Source: Bacteroidetes bacterium HGW-Bacteroidetes-1 (GTDB taxonomy: Bacteria > Bacteroidota > Bacteroidia > Bacteroidales > F082). Taken from it: 64,000 nt of DNA. Under the pieces are notes generated by a model. That model searched no databases. It was given only the letters and a program-made list of their open reading frames with translations, and had not been told where the DNA came from. The stretch covers positions 41,735 through 105,734 of the forward strand of contig PHDU01000010.1 of assembly GCA_002842755.1 (NCBI GenBank), read 5' to 3'. This document shows, piece by piece, positions 37,659-46,403 of the stretch (positions within the stretch are counted from its first letter, which is position 1; every line of letters begins with the position of its first letter). The translations under genes and the position numbers were made by a program.

Positions 37659-39566
37659 TCAATTAAAACCCATAACAGCATCAAACTTACATACATCGAA
37701 ACAAACACCGCATTTTGTACATATTTCAGGATCAATGACATGCACCTGCTTTTTCTCTCCGGTGATCGCTCCAACCGGACATTTTCGACCGCAAGCCATA
37801 CAACCTATACATTTCTGCGGATTAATACTTATGCTTCGAAGTGCTTTACAATTATTTGTCGGACAATGTTTGTTGTGAATATGCTCAAAATATTCGTCCT
37901 TAAACTTAACAATTGTTGAAAGAATCGGACTAGGGGCAGTTTTACCCAAGCCGCAAAGTGATGCTTTTTTTACTACCAACCCAATTTCTTCAAGAAGGTT
38001 AAAAGTTTCATCGGTAGCTTTTCCCTCGATAATATCATCAAGTAATGCAAGCATTTGTTTGGTTCCCTCGCGGCAAGGAACGCATTTTCCACAGCTCTCA
38101 CTCTGCGTAAAATTCATGAAGAAACGAGCGATTTGAACCATACATGATTGTTTATTCATAACAACCAAACCTCCAGAGCCAACCATTGCACCTTTGGCAA
38201 TCAGGTTGTCATAATCCAATGGAAGATCAAGATCTTCTTCTGTCAAACATCCACCTGATGGCCCCCCTATTTGAACCGCTTTAAAACATTCACCTGTTAC
38301 CTTGCCATCGTCATTTGTTACTCCACCACCGATGTTAAAAACAATTTCGCGCAATGTTGTACCAAATGGCACTTCGATGAGACCTGTATTGGCTACATGC
38401 CCTGTTAGGGCAAAAGTTTTGGTTCCTTTCGATCCGGTAGTGCCGTATTGATTGAACCATGCTGCACCATTGCGAATGATAAGTGGAACCGCAGCCAGTG
38501 TTTCTACATTATTGATAACTGTAGGTTTTCCAAAGAGACCCTTTTGAGCAGGAAATGGGGGTTTTGGCATTGGCATTCCACGTTTTCCTTCAATAGAAGC
38601 CATTAGTGCCGTTTCCTCTCCACACACAAATGCGCCAGCACCTTCCATCACGTGAATAATCATATTGTGCCCACTTCCAAAAATATTTTCACCTAAAATT
38701 CCGGCATCCATAGCATCCTCAATAGCCTGACGCATACGTTTCACGGCAAGGGGATACTCCAATCTTACATATACATATCCTTCATCAGCACCAATGGCCC
38801 GTGCAGCGATCATCATCCCTTCCAACACACGATGAGGATTCCCTTCCATCAGGCTTCGATCCATAAATGCTCCCGGATCACCTTCATCTCCATTGCAAAT
38901 AACATATTTTTTTTCACTCTTCTCAATTCTGGTCAGATTCCATTTTCGTCCTGTTGGAAATCCTCCGCCACCACGACCACGTAAACCTGATTCGATAAGG
39001 GTATCACATATCTCAACATCCGACATCTCTAAAAAAACTTTTTCAGCCGCAAAATATCCTTTATGCGAAATATACTCCCTGATATTTTCCGGATCAACAT
39101 GACCGCATTCACCCAAAACTAAGCGGTTCTGTCTTTTATAAAAAGGAATATCCAATTGTCCCTTGTTGTGCTCTCCGGTAACAGGATTCACATACATCAA
39201 GCGATCAATTACATCATTGTTAAGGATGGAGCGCTCAACAATTTCCTGTGCATCTTCAGGTTTTACTTTTACATACATGGTTTCGTCGGGAAGAATATTC
39301 ACCAAAGGCCCCTGCGCACAAAACCCCTGACATCCACTTCCGGTAAGGTGATAGCTCTTGTCGTCGTGCTTGTTAAGTTCAACTTCGAGAAACAACCCAA
39401 GACCTGCATCCATGATCGCTTTTTCGATCGCTTTATGAACAACCAAAGCACCATTTGCAATACATCCTGTTCCCGCACAAACAACGATGCGCTTGCGTAT
39501 TCTTGTTGCGGCTTTATCAAAATCCTGCTTTATCTGAGAAAGATCGGCTTTTATAATCGTTTCCAT
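37659..39566 (-). CDS. hydB: NADH-binding flavoprotein subunit of the hydrogenase (NuoF-like)
   Basis: A 635-residue subunit. An N-terminal thioredoxin-like 2Fe-2S domain (VVCAGTGCIANG and GCQGFCAQGP) precedes a NuoF core with the NADH/FMN motifs GRGGGGFPTGRKW and CNGDEGDPGAFMDR. The 4Fe-4S motif is CGKCVPCREG. The C-terminus adds two 4Fe-4S ferredoxin motifs (CIGCMACGRKCP and CTKCGVCFDVC). This is the HydB subunit, where NAD(H) reacts and electrons branch. It lies 24 bases after hydC and 99 bases before hydA. Confidence 0.96.
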   Translation of the reverse strand: METIIKADLSQIKQDFDKAATRIRKRIVVCAGTGCIANGALVVHKAIEKAIMDAGLGLFLEVELNKHDDKSYHLTGSGCQGFCAQGPLVNILPDETMYVKVKPEDAQEIVERSILNNDVIDRLMYVNPVTGEHNKGQLDIPFYKRQNRLVLGECGHVDPENIREYISHKGYFAAEKVFLEMSDVEICDTLIESGLRGRGGGGFPTGRKWNLTRIEKSEKKYVICNGDEGDPGAFMDRSLMEGNPHRVLEGMMIAARAIGADEGYVYVRLEYPLAVKRMRQAIEDAMDAGILGENIFGSGHNMIIHVMEGAGAFVCGEETALMASIEGKRGMPMPKPPFPAQKGLFGKPTVINNVETLAAVPLIIRNGAAWFNQYGTTGSKGTKTFALTGHVANTGLIEVPFGTTLREIVFNIGGGVTNDDGKVTGECFKAVQIGGPSGGCLTEEDLDLPLDYDNLIAKGAMVGSGGLVVMNKQSCMVQIARFFMNFTQSESCGKCVPCREGTKQMLALLDDIIEGKATDETFNLLEEIGLVVKKASLCGLGKTAPSPILSTIVKFKDEYFEHIHNKHCPTNNCKALRSISINPQKCIGCMACGRKCPVGAITGEKKQVHVIDPEICTKCGVCFDVCKFDAVMGFN

Positions 39567-39590
39567 GATTCAAATTATAATTCAATTTTT

Positions 39591-40097
39591 TTAATTACTT
39601 GCAACAATTTCTGAACTGAGAATTCCTTCTATAATTTCGTCACAGCGCTTACTATTCACTTCACCATAAACTTGTTCGTTCACCACCATTACAGGGGCAA
39701 GACCACAAGCTCCCAGACAACTGACAGCCTCAACCGTAAACATCATATCATTGGTAGTATTTTTTTGCTGGTTAAGCTTCAGTTTATTGTAAATTGTATC
39801 AATTAACTTGCTCGATCCTTTTACATGACATGCCGTTCCATCGCATACCCTAATTACATACTTTCCTTTGGCTTCGAGGGAAAAATGAGCGTAAAATGTC
39901 GCCACACCATATACCTCAGCAACAGGCATATTGAGCGCTGTGGCCACGTAAGTGAGTACCTGAGGAGGCAAATACCGGTAAGCTTCCTGCACTTGCTGAA
40001 GAATTGGAATCAAGCGTGATTTGTCGCTGTTATTTTTTTTGATGATTTCGACAACTTGTTGAAACTGTCTTAAATTTTTATTGGGTTCTGTTTTCAC
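39591..40097 (-). CDS. hydC: NuoE-like 2Fe-2S subunit of the hydrogenase
   Basis: A 168-residue subunit with the NuoE four-cysteine 2Fe-2S site: Cys in RVCDGTACHVKG and in SCLGACGLAPV. The N-terminal helical part (LIPILQQVQEAYRYLP, VYGVATFYAHF) is standard. It starts 34 bases after rex. Confidence 0.95.
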   Translation of the reverse strand: MKTEPNKNLRQFQQVVEIIKKNNSDKSRLIPILQQVQEAYRYLPPQVLTYVATALNMPVAEVYGVATFYAHFSLEAKGKYVIRVCDGTACHVKGSSKLIDTIYNKLKLNQQKNTTNDMMFTVEAVSCLGACGLAPVMVVNEQVYGEVNSKRCDEIIEGILSSEIVASN

Positions 40098-40131
40098 GGT
40101 AATTTATTTTTTTAATCATTATTAATGATCC

Positions 40132-40797
40132 TTATTTTTCATTTCTTATTTGTCCAAGTTTATTCATGATTACAGCCAGATTGGAGTAAATATGTGTGTC
40201 CTGAACGATAATATGTTTAGGTGCTTTTATTGATACCGGAGCAAAATTCCAGATTGCTTTAATTCCCCAACCTACCATAAGGTCGGCAATGGATTGGGCT
40301 GATCCTGATGGTGTGGTTATAATACCAATTGAGATATGCAACCGGCCAGCCAAATCCCGAAATTTTTCAAGATCAAAAACCGGTACGCCTGATATCTCAG
40401 TTCCCACTTTTTTCTTGTCAATATCAAATGCAGCAACAATTCTCATCCCAGCCTCACGAAATCCCTGGTATTGTATGAGTGCACTTCCAAGAAACCCGGC
40501 TCCAACAAGAAAAGCTTCGTGCTTACGATTATAACCCAGAAAGTCTTCGATGGCGATAATTAATTCCTCAACCAAATAACCCACTCTCGGTTTGCCACTC
40601 ACTCCAGTATAAGCCATATCCTTTACAACCTGAGTCGGGTCAAGGTTTAACAAGCGAGCAATTGTTGGGGCTGATACGTATGTTACACTTTCTTTGGAGA
40701 GAGAATGCAATGTAGAAAGATAGGATGGCATTCTTCTCACTGAAGGTTCAGGAACAGGCTGTATCATTTTAGGTGCGATTTGTAAAATACTTTCCAT
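40132..40797 (-). CDS. rex: redox-sensing transcriptional repressor Rex (first copy)
   Basis: A 221-residue Rex. The N-terminal winged helix includes VSAPTIARLLNLDPTQVVKDMAYTG and KPRVGYLVEELI. The C-terminal Rossmann domain binds NAD(H): AFLVGAGFLGSALIQY, with the acidic residue in AAFDID. Rex usually leaves DNA when NADH rises and so induces fermentation and H2 genes. As the first gene of the hydrogenase operon it is well placed to control it. Its N-terminus is extended by about 15 residues compared with the second copy at 45571. I found no clear Rex palindrome directly upstream. Confidence 0.93.
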   Translation of the reverse strand: MESILQIAPKMIQPVPEPSVRRMPSYLSTLHSLSKESVTYVSAPTIARLLNLDPTQVVKDMAYTGVSGKPRVGYLVEELIIAIEDFLGYNRKHEAFLVGAGFLGSALIQYQGFREAGMRIVAAFDIDKKKVGTEISGVPVFDLEKFRDLAGRLHISIGIITTPSGSAQSIADLMVGWGIKAIWNFAPVSIKAPKHIIVQDTHIYSNLAVIMNKLGQIRNEK

Positions 40798-40816
40798 TTT
40801 TTCTCTTTTAGCTGCA

Positions 40817-40824
40817 CAAAGATA
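40817..40824 (-). promoter_or_regulatory. promoter element of the rex-hydCBA operon
   Basis: Minus-strand TATCTTTG, a full TAnnTTTG match, 19 bases before the rex ATG. The leader would be very short. Confidence 0.6.
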
Positions 40825-41234
40825 TTCTAAATTCTCAATTAATAAAGAATTATTTCTCTATTAAATATAATTTATAAGCAATCCAAATAAAGATTGTTCA
40901 ATCAATGAAAGTGATTACTTTATAATAAATATTGTATAATTAATTGTTTTATAATTATTTAAAAGATTACATCTTAATAATTTATCTATTTTCATACCAA
41001 GATGAATTTTAACTAACAATCAAAATTCAAAACACTTATTAAAGATTAATTTACTTATTAAAAAGTCTTGAATCTAAACTAGAAAATAAAAAACACTCCT
41101 ATTAGAGTCATTTCAAAACCATACGCTAAATGCAATTTGTCAATTTCTGAAACCTGTTTACTACTGGGCTGGAATTTTTGAATTTATTGAATCAATAAAA
41201 TAAAAACCCAATACTTCTATTTCAGTTGTAAAGC
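40825..41234. other. AT-rich divergent intergenic region
   Basis: About 410 bases with no gene, very rich in A and T, between the hydrogenase operon and the divergent T9SS gene. I see no clear Rex-box or long hairpin. Confidence 0.4.
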
Positions 41235-41242
41235 TATCTTTG
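41235..41242 (+). promoter_or_regulatory. Bacteroidota -7 promoter element
   Basis: TATCTTTG, a full TAnnTTTG match, 33 bases before the ATG at 41276. Confidence 0.55.
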
Positions 41243-41275
41243 TAGTCGAAAACAATTTGAAGGCATTGTGCCTTG

Positions 41276-43891
41276 ATGCAACCTATGCAAAAAACTAAGC
41301 TGTATATTTTGTTTTTTTTGATGCTCAGCACACTTGCAGTTAGGGCAACACATCAGCGTGCAGCCGAAATTACGTATAGTTGGATTGAAGGCCTGACGTA
41401 CGAATTCACGATCACGATGTACACCTATACGCCAAGTCCGGCTGACGATGTACGCACTTCATTACCAATCATCTGGGGAGACAATACGGTTAGCGAAATT
41501 CCGCGTATCGTTTTTGATAATTTACCGGACAACTATACCCTGAATGTTTATCGGATGAACCATACTTTTCCTGCGTCCGGGACTTATACTATTTCTGTTG
41601 AAGATCCCAACCGAAACTTTGGTGTAGTCAACATCCCCAATTCGGTAAATGTCCCTATTTATGTTGAAAGTACGCTGGTCATCAATCCCTTTCTGGGCAT
41701 AAACAATTCAGTTCAGTTGCTCAATCCACCCATTGATCAGGGCTGTGTAGGTCGTATTTTTTTGCACAATCCTTCAGCCTACGATCCTGATGGTGACAGC
41801 CTAAGTTACAGGTTGGTTGAATGTCGCGGTGCAACAGGACTTGTGATACCAGGATACACATTCCCCTTAGCCTCCAATTCATTTACCATCAATGAAATTA
41901 CTGGCGATCTCGTTTGGGATGCTCCGGTTTTACAAGGCGAATACAACATTGCTTTTATTATCGAAGAGTGGCGTCAAGGTATTAAGATTGGCTCTGTTGT
42001 CCGGGACATGCAGATTTTGATTGGCGCATGCGATAATAATCCACCTGAAATTGTTGCACCCGATTTTGTTTGTATCATTGCTGGAGAAATTCTCACATTT
42101 GATGCTTCAGCCACTGATCCTGAAGGTAACGCTGTTATACTTACCGCGACAGGATCTCCATTTGAGGCCTCTCAAAATCCGGCTTCAATCGTTCCAGATC
42201 CTGCCACCGGAACACCAACTGCAACAACCAGCTTCTTTTGGAATCCTTCCTGCAACTTCGTAAAACGTAATCCTTACAGTGTTTTATTCAAAGCACGCGA
42301 CATTCACCCTGAGGTGAGTCTTACTGCGCTTAAAACAATCAACATTCAAGTGATTGCACCTGCTGTCCCTGATCTTCAAGCGATTGCTTTTGGCAATGGG
42401 ATCAATTTGCAATGGATGCAGAGTGAATGTAATAACGCAACAGGATATCGCCTATACAGACGCTCAGGCGCTTCAGGTTTTGTGCCCGGAGAATGCGAAA
42501 CAGGAGTGCCTGCGTCAGCCGGATTTCAATTGATTGCGCAAGTCAATGACATAGGAATCCTCAATTATCGTGATGATAATAACGGGCAGGGCCTTATACC
42601 CGGAATTGACTATTGCTATTTGATTTCAAGTTATTTTGACGATGGTGCAGAAAGTATTGCAAGCAACGAAGCATGTGCAAAATTGATCAGAGATTTGCCT
42701 ATCATAACACATGTTAGCAACGACAGTCTGCTTCTTGAATCGGGAAGAGTACTCATTGCCTGGAGTAAACCAACCGAACTGGATAGCATTCAATATCCTG
42801 GCCCTTACCATTACGACCTTATTCGCCATAATAATCTTACAGGTCAAAATCAAGGTGTTGTGTATACGGGCACAGGGCTTAACGATACCCTTTTTACGGA
42901 TAATGGCGTTAACCTTAACACTTCAGAAACATCATACTCCTATGAGGTTTTGCTGAGAAGTCTGACTATTGGTGATATTGGAACGAGCAGAAAAGCTTCA
43001 TCTCTATTTCTTGAAATTACACCAACGGATCAGGCTTTGATTTTGGAATGGACCTATTCAGTTCCTTGGATTAATGATAGTGCAGAAGTGTTTCGATTCA
43101 GTGAAACAGATCAGGAATATATAAAAACCGGAGCCTCCCTCAATCGAACTTTTACAGATAAAAACCTCCAAAACGGAGAAAGCTATCAATACTATGTTCG
43201 CACCATTGGGGGTTACACATCAGAGGGTTTTGTATATCCCATCATCAACTACTCGCAGCTCGAATCGGGTGTGCCCATCGACAATATACCTCCATGTCCT
43301 CCCGAAATAAGAATAGAAACCAACTGCGAGACCATCGAGAACACCTTATCTTTTGTGAATCTTATTGACTCCTGCAGCAATGATATCAGCCATTTCAGAA
43401 TCTATTACACTCCTGGCGCAAGTATAGCTTTCAGGCTTATTGATTCCATTCCCATCAGCCAGACAAAATTCATCCATCAAGAATTGGAATTTGTAACAGG
43501 TTGCTATTATGTTACGGCTGTCGATTCGACTGGAAACATCTCTGAGATCTCTGAAATCGTTTGTATTCACTGGGACGCTTGCCCTCTGTATGAAATCCCA
43601 AATGTATTTACGCCCAATGGAGATCAGTTCAACGATATTCTCTTACCCATGAATTATCCTTCTTCAAATCCTAAAGCCAATATCGACAGAATTAAATTGA
43701 GTGTTTTTAACAGATGGGGGAATATTGTTTTCGAAACTTCCGATCCTCAAATAAATTGGGACGGTAAAAATATGAACAATGGGAAAGATTGCTCTGAGGG
43801 TGTATATTTTTATGTCTGCGATATTTTTTTCACAAGTTTTGACGGACCTGTTGAACAACGTATTCAAGGCAGTATCACCATTGTAAAGTAG
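41276..43891 (+). CDS. large secreted protein with T9SS type B (gliding-motility-associated) sorting domain
   Basis: An 871-residue secreted protein. I use the ATG at 41276, since an upstream TTG adds only one residue. The signal peptide ends near TLAVRA. The body is a series of beta-sandwich domains: a PKD/cadherin-like part (CVGRIFLHNPSAYDPDGDSLSYRL) and fibronectin III-like repeats (LQAIAFGNGINLQW, GYRLYRRSG, LILEWTYSVPW). The last 85 residues match the type B CHU_C domain: IPNVFTPNGDQFND, LSVFNRWGNIVFET, WDGKNMNNGKDCSEGVYFY. Type B proteins are surface adhesins or enzymes exported by T9SS. No catalytic motif is visible. It ends in TAG. Confidence 0.85.
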   Translation: MQPMQKTKLYILFFLMLSTLAVRATHQRAAEITYSWIEGLTYEFTITMYTYTPSPADDVRTSLPIIWGDNTVSEIPRIVFDNLPDNYTLNVYRMNHTFPASGTYTISVEDPNRNFGVVNIPNSVNVPIYVESTLVINPFLGINNSVQLLNPPIDQGCVGRIFLHNPSAYDPDGDSLSYRLVECRGATGLVIPGYTFPLASNSFTINEITGDLVWDAPVLQGEYNIAFIIEEWRQGIKIGSVVRDMQILIGACDNNPPEIVAPDFVCIIAGEILTFDASATDPEGNAVILTATGSPFEASQNPASIVPDPATGTPTATTSFFWNPSCNFVKRNPYSVLFKARDIHPEVSLTALKTINIQVIAPAVPDLQAIAFGNGINLQWMQSECNNATGYRLYRRSGASGFVPGECETGVPASAGFQLIAQVNDIGILNYRDDNNGQGLIPGIDYCYLISSYFDDGAESIASNEACAKLIRDLPIITHVSNDSLLLESGRVLIAWSKPTELDSIQYPGPYHYDLIRHNNLTGQNQGVVYTGTGLNDTLFTDNGVNLNTSETSYSYEVLLRSLTIGDIGTSRKASSLFLEITPTDQALILEWTYSVPWINDSAEVFRFSETDQEYIKTGASLNRTFTDKNLQNGESYQYYVRTIGGYTSEGFVYPIINYSQLESGVPIDNIPPCPPEIRIETNCETIENTLSFVNLIDSCSNDISHFRIYYTPGASIAFRLIDSIPISQTKFIHQELEFVTGCYYVTAVDSTGNISEISEIVCIHWDACPLYEIPNVFTPNGDQFNDILLPMNYPSSNPKANIDRIKLSVFNRWGNIVFETSDPQINWDGKNMNNGKDCSEGVYFYVCDIFFTSFDGPVEQRIQGSITIVK

Positions 43892-44007
43892 TTTATTTAG
43901 GCTGATTTTAAAGCAAATGTCAACAGCCATTCATAAAAACATTGGTGCAGCCTTTATAAATTTTAGATCATCTCGCTTTTTGAAATGCAATCCTGCTTCG
44001 TTTTGCT

Positions 44008-44015
44008 TAATTTTG
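44008..44015 (+). promoter_or_regulatory. hypAB -7 promoter element
   Basis: TAATTTTG matches TAnnTTTG and lies 19 bases before the hypA ATG. Confidence 0.5.
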
Positions 44016-44034
44016 CAAGCATTAAAACATTTCT

Positions 44035-44385
44035 ATGCACGAACTTTCTATTGCTATTGAAATAACTGAAATTGCTGAAGAAGCAGCAAAGGCTGAAGGT
44101 GCTGAATCCATCTCAAAGGTTGAACTTGAGATTGGAATTCTTTCAGGAATTGAACTAGACGCTTTGAAATTTGCAATGACTGAAGCCATTCGAAACACCA
44201 TGCTTGAGAATTCTGAGATTGTATATCATGTTATTAAAGGCTTAGCAGTTTGCGAGTTATGTTGCAACGAGTTTGAAACAGATGACCATTTTAAAGCATG
44301 TCCTTATTGCAATAGTTTACAAACCAATTTTTTAAAAGGAAAAGAACTCAATATAAAAACGATCGATATCGAAATTAACGCTTAA
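44035..44385 (+). CDS. hypA: nickel metallochaperone HypA
   Basis: A 116-residue HypA, which delivers nickel with HypB to [NiFe]-hydrogenase. It starts MHELSIAIEI, with the Ni-binding Met-His. The zinc site is CELCCNEFETDDHFKACPYC. It lies 12 bases before hypB. No [NiFe]-hydrogenase genes or hypCDEF are in the window, so its client enzyme is elsewhere or different. Confidence 0.95.
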   Translation: MHELSIAIEITEIAEEAAKAEGAESISKVELEIGILSGIELDALKFAMTEAIRNTMLENSEIVYHVIKGLAVCELCCNEFETDDHFKACPYCNSLQTNFLKGKELNIKTIDIEINA

Positions 44386-44397
44386 AAATATATAATT

Positions 44398-45252
44398 ATG
44401 TGCGGAACCTGCGGATGCGGTGAAGACGATCATGTCACCTACAGAAAACCTAACGATCAGAATGCAATTCATGAGCATGAGCACCATCACGGAACTCTAG
44501 TGCATATTCACCAGCATGATCACGAACATTTACATGATCACGACGAAAACCATGAACACGACCACCACCACGATCATGATCATTCGCATCAGCATTCCGA
44601 CTCAATGCGAACCATTGATATACAGCGAAATATTCTCTCGAAAAATGATCTCTCAGCCGAACGAAACCGAGGGTACTTTGAAGCATTGAACATACATGCT
44701 TTCAATTTGGTCAGTTCTCCCGGATCAGGAAAAACAAGTATTCTTGAGCGTACTATTCTGGAAAAGCTTGACGCTTTTAAGTGTTTTGTAATCGAAGGTG
44801 ACCAACAAACTTTAAACGATGCTCAAAGGATTGAGAAAGCGGGAGCTCCTGTGATTCAGATAAACACCGGAAATGGTTGCCACCTTGACGCAGTGATGAT
44901 TAATAAAGCTGTAAAAAAACTTAACCTGACTGAAAACTGCACTCTTTTTATTGAAAATGTAGGAAACCTCGTATGTCCGGCTTTATTCGATCTTGGTGAG
45001 TCAAAACGTGTAGTAATTATAAGTGTTACTGAAGGCGCAGATAAACCAGCTAAATATCCGAATATGTTTGCAACGGCACATCTTTGTCTTGTTAACAAAA
45101 CTGACCTTCTTCCCTATGTGGATTTCGATATGGTACAATTCATTGAAACCGCAAAAAAAGTTAATCACAATCTTGAGTTTATTGAAATAAGTGCCAAAAC
45201 AGGCGAAGGCTTTGAAAAATGGTATTCATGGATATCACAACAGAGGTCCTGA
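44398..45252 (+). CDS. hypB: nickel-dependent hydrogenase maturation GTPase HypB
   Basis: A 284-residue HypB. It starts MCGTCGCG, the high-affinity N-terminal Ni site (CxxCGC). A His/Asp-rich nickel-storage stretch covers about residues 21-68. The GTPase domain shows the P-loop VSSPGSGKTSI, the metal/switch motifs EGDQQT and ENVGNLVCPALFDLGE, and the base-specificity motif NKTDLL. It forms an operon with hypA. Confidence 0.96.
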   Translation: MCGTCGCGEDDHVTYRKPNDQNAIHEHEHHHGTLVHIHQHDHEHLHDHDENHEHDHHHDHDHSHQHSDSMRTIDIQRNILSKNDLSAERNRGYFEALNIHAFNLVSSPGSGKTSILERTILEKLDAFKCFVIEGDQQTLNDAQRIEKAGAPVIQINTGNGCHLDAVMINKAVKKLNLTENCTLFIENVGNLVCPALFDLGESKRVVIISVTEGADKPAKYPNMFATAHLCLVNKTDLLPYVDFDMVQFIETAKKVNHNLEFIEISAKTGEGFEKWYSWISQQRS

Positions 45253-45475
45253 CAGAATAAGAATTAAAAACTAGACTTCTTCTTTTTCTTTGTTCACTTC
45301 GAAGGAAATAAATGCTGAATGTATTCTTTCAAACCAAAATGAAATATCATTTGCAGTGATGCTTTCAGTGGCTGAATAAACCGGCAGGGTTTAGCTTCAT
45401 AAAAAGCATATTTTGAAATTGGCCCTCATTTGAACGGACAAAAACTGGATTGGCCAATAGGGTTACCGATATTTA

Positions 45476-45488
45476 TTCACAATGTGAA
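45476..45488. promoter_or_regulatory. palindrome upstream of the second rex
   Basis: TTCACAATGTGAA, six-base arms with a one-base centre, lies just upstream of the rex2 promoter (-33 at 45507). The half-sites resemble Rex/CRP-type TGTGA elements but face outward. It may be an autoregulatory site. Confidence 0.4.
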
Positions 45489-45506
45489 AATAATAACAAA
45501 AAAAAC

Positions 45507-45537
45507 TTGCATTTAAAAGAAGGCAACATTACTTTTG
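45507..45537 (+). promoter_or_regulatory. promoter of the second rex
   Basis: TTG at 45507-45509 and TACTTTTG at 45530-45537 are separated by 20 bases, a full Bacteroidota promoter. It overlaps the region where a longer TTG-started frame would begin, so translation must start later, at 45571. Confidence 0.65.
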
Positions 45538-45570
45538 CCTTCGCTACAACTTCATGCAAGGAGGAACAAA

Positions 45571-46206
45571 ATGTCGATGAAACACTTACCGCATAAAACC
45601 ATTGAAAGGCTTAGCCAATACAGACGCGCTTTGCTCATTTGCCTTAACAATGGACAAATGCATATTTATTCCCATGAAATTGCTAAAATACAGCATATAA
45701 CTGCTGTACAGGTAAGACGAGATCTGATGTTGATTGGCTATACCGGCACTTTACGCAAAGGCTATAACGTTAAGGAGTTGATTGAACTCATTGGGCAAAT
45801 CATTGACTCTTTGGATGGTATAAATGTCGCTATTATTGGTATGGGAAATCTCGGACGAGCTTTGATCAATTACTTTGCAGGAAAAAGGTCTCATCTGAAA
45901 ATTGTGGCGAGTTTCGACATAAATCCGGATAAAATTGGCAACAAGATGTCAGGAATACCCTGCTTTAGCATTGATGAAATGGAAAAGGTAATTCGGGAGA
46001 AGAACATCAAAGTGGGTATCATGACTGTACCTGAAGACTTTGCCAGTCAGACAGCAGATAAACTGGTGCATGCAGGTATAAAGGGGATTTTAAATTATAC
46101 ACCAAAACCTGTCTATGTCCCCAACGAAGTGTATCTTGAGGAATACGATATGATTACTTCGCTGGAAAAAGTTGCATTTTACGTTAAAATGCAGGAAACA
46201 GAATAA
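45571..46206 (+). CDS. rex: redox-sensing transcriptional repressor Rex (second copy)
   Basis: A 211-residue Rex paralogue. The start is ATG 45571, preceded by an unusually strong ribosome-binding site for this phylum (AAGGAGG, six bases upstream). The winged helix shows IYSHEIAKIQHITAVQVRRDL and LRKGYNVKELI. The NAD-binding motif is VAIIGMGNLGRALINYF followed by ASFDINPDKIG. It shares domain order with the 40132 copy but differs at most positions, so it is an old paralogue with perhaps a separate set of targets. It converges on arcC. Confidence 0.92.
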   Translation: MSMKHLPHKTIERLSQYRRALLICLNNGQMHIYSHEIAKIQHITAVQVRRDLMLIGYTGTLRKGYNVKELIELIGQIIDSLDGINVAIIGMGNLGRALINYFAGKRSHLKIVASFDINPDKIGNKMSGIPCFSIDEMEKVIREKNIKVGIMTVPEDFASQTADKLVHAGIKGILNYTPKPVYVPNEVYLEEYDMITSLEKVAFYVKMQETE

Positions 46207-46332
46207 GGTCTGAAGCCTGCATAACAATTTCAACTTTCACAGAATTCATTGTTTGATTTCCGGATCAGAAATCAACGCATAGAATTTCTATCAACAATTC
46301 ATTCAGATTTTTTAGTCAATTTAAATAAACAG

Positions 46333-46368
46333 AAAAAATACCCAGAAAGTAACTCCTGAGTATTTTTT
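46333..46368. terminator. bidirectional terminator between rex2 and arcC
   Basis: Arms AAAAAATAC and GTATTTTTT pair over 9 bases, with a further CAG/CTG pairing inside. A/T tracts on both sides serve convergent genes. Confidence 0.7.
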
Positions 46369-46403
46369 ATTGCTTATTGCAGGTTATGAAAGAAGAAATT
46401 TGG

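Noticed and set aside
45271..45381. 36-codon open stretch on the minus strand downstream of hypB that reads like protein (ITANDISFWFERIHSAF)
   Set aside because: It has no start, is closed by a stop upstream, and a second frame over the same bases looks equally protein-like. It is too short to call a gene remnant.
45535..45570. TTG-initiated longer form of the second Rex
   Set aside because: The codons lie inside the promoter -7 element, and a strong AAGGAGG precedes the ATG at 45571.
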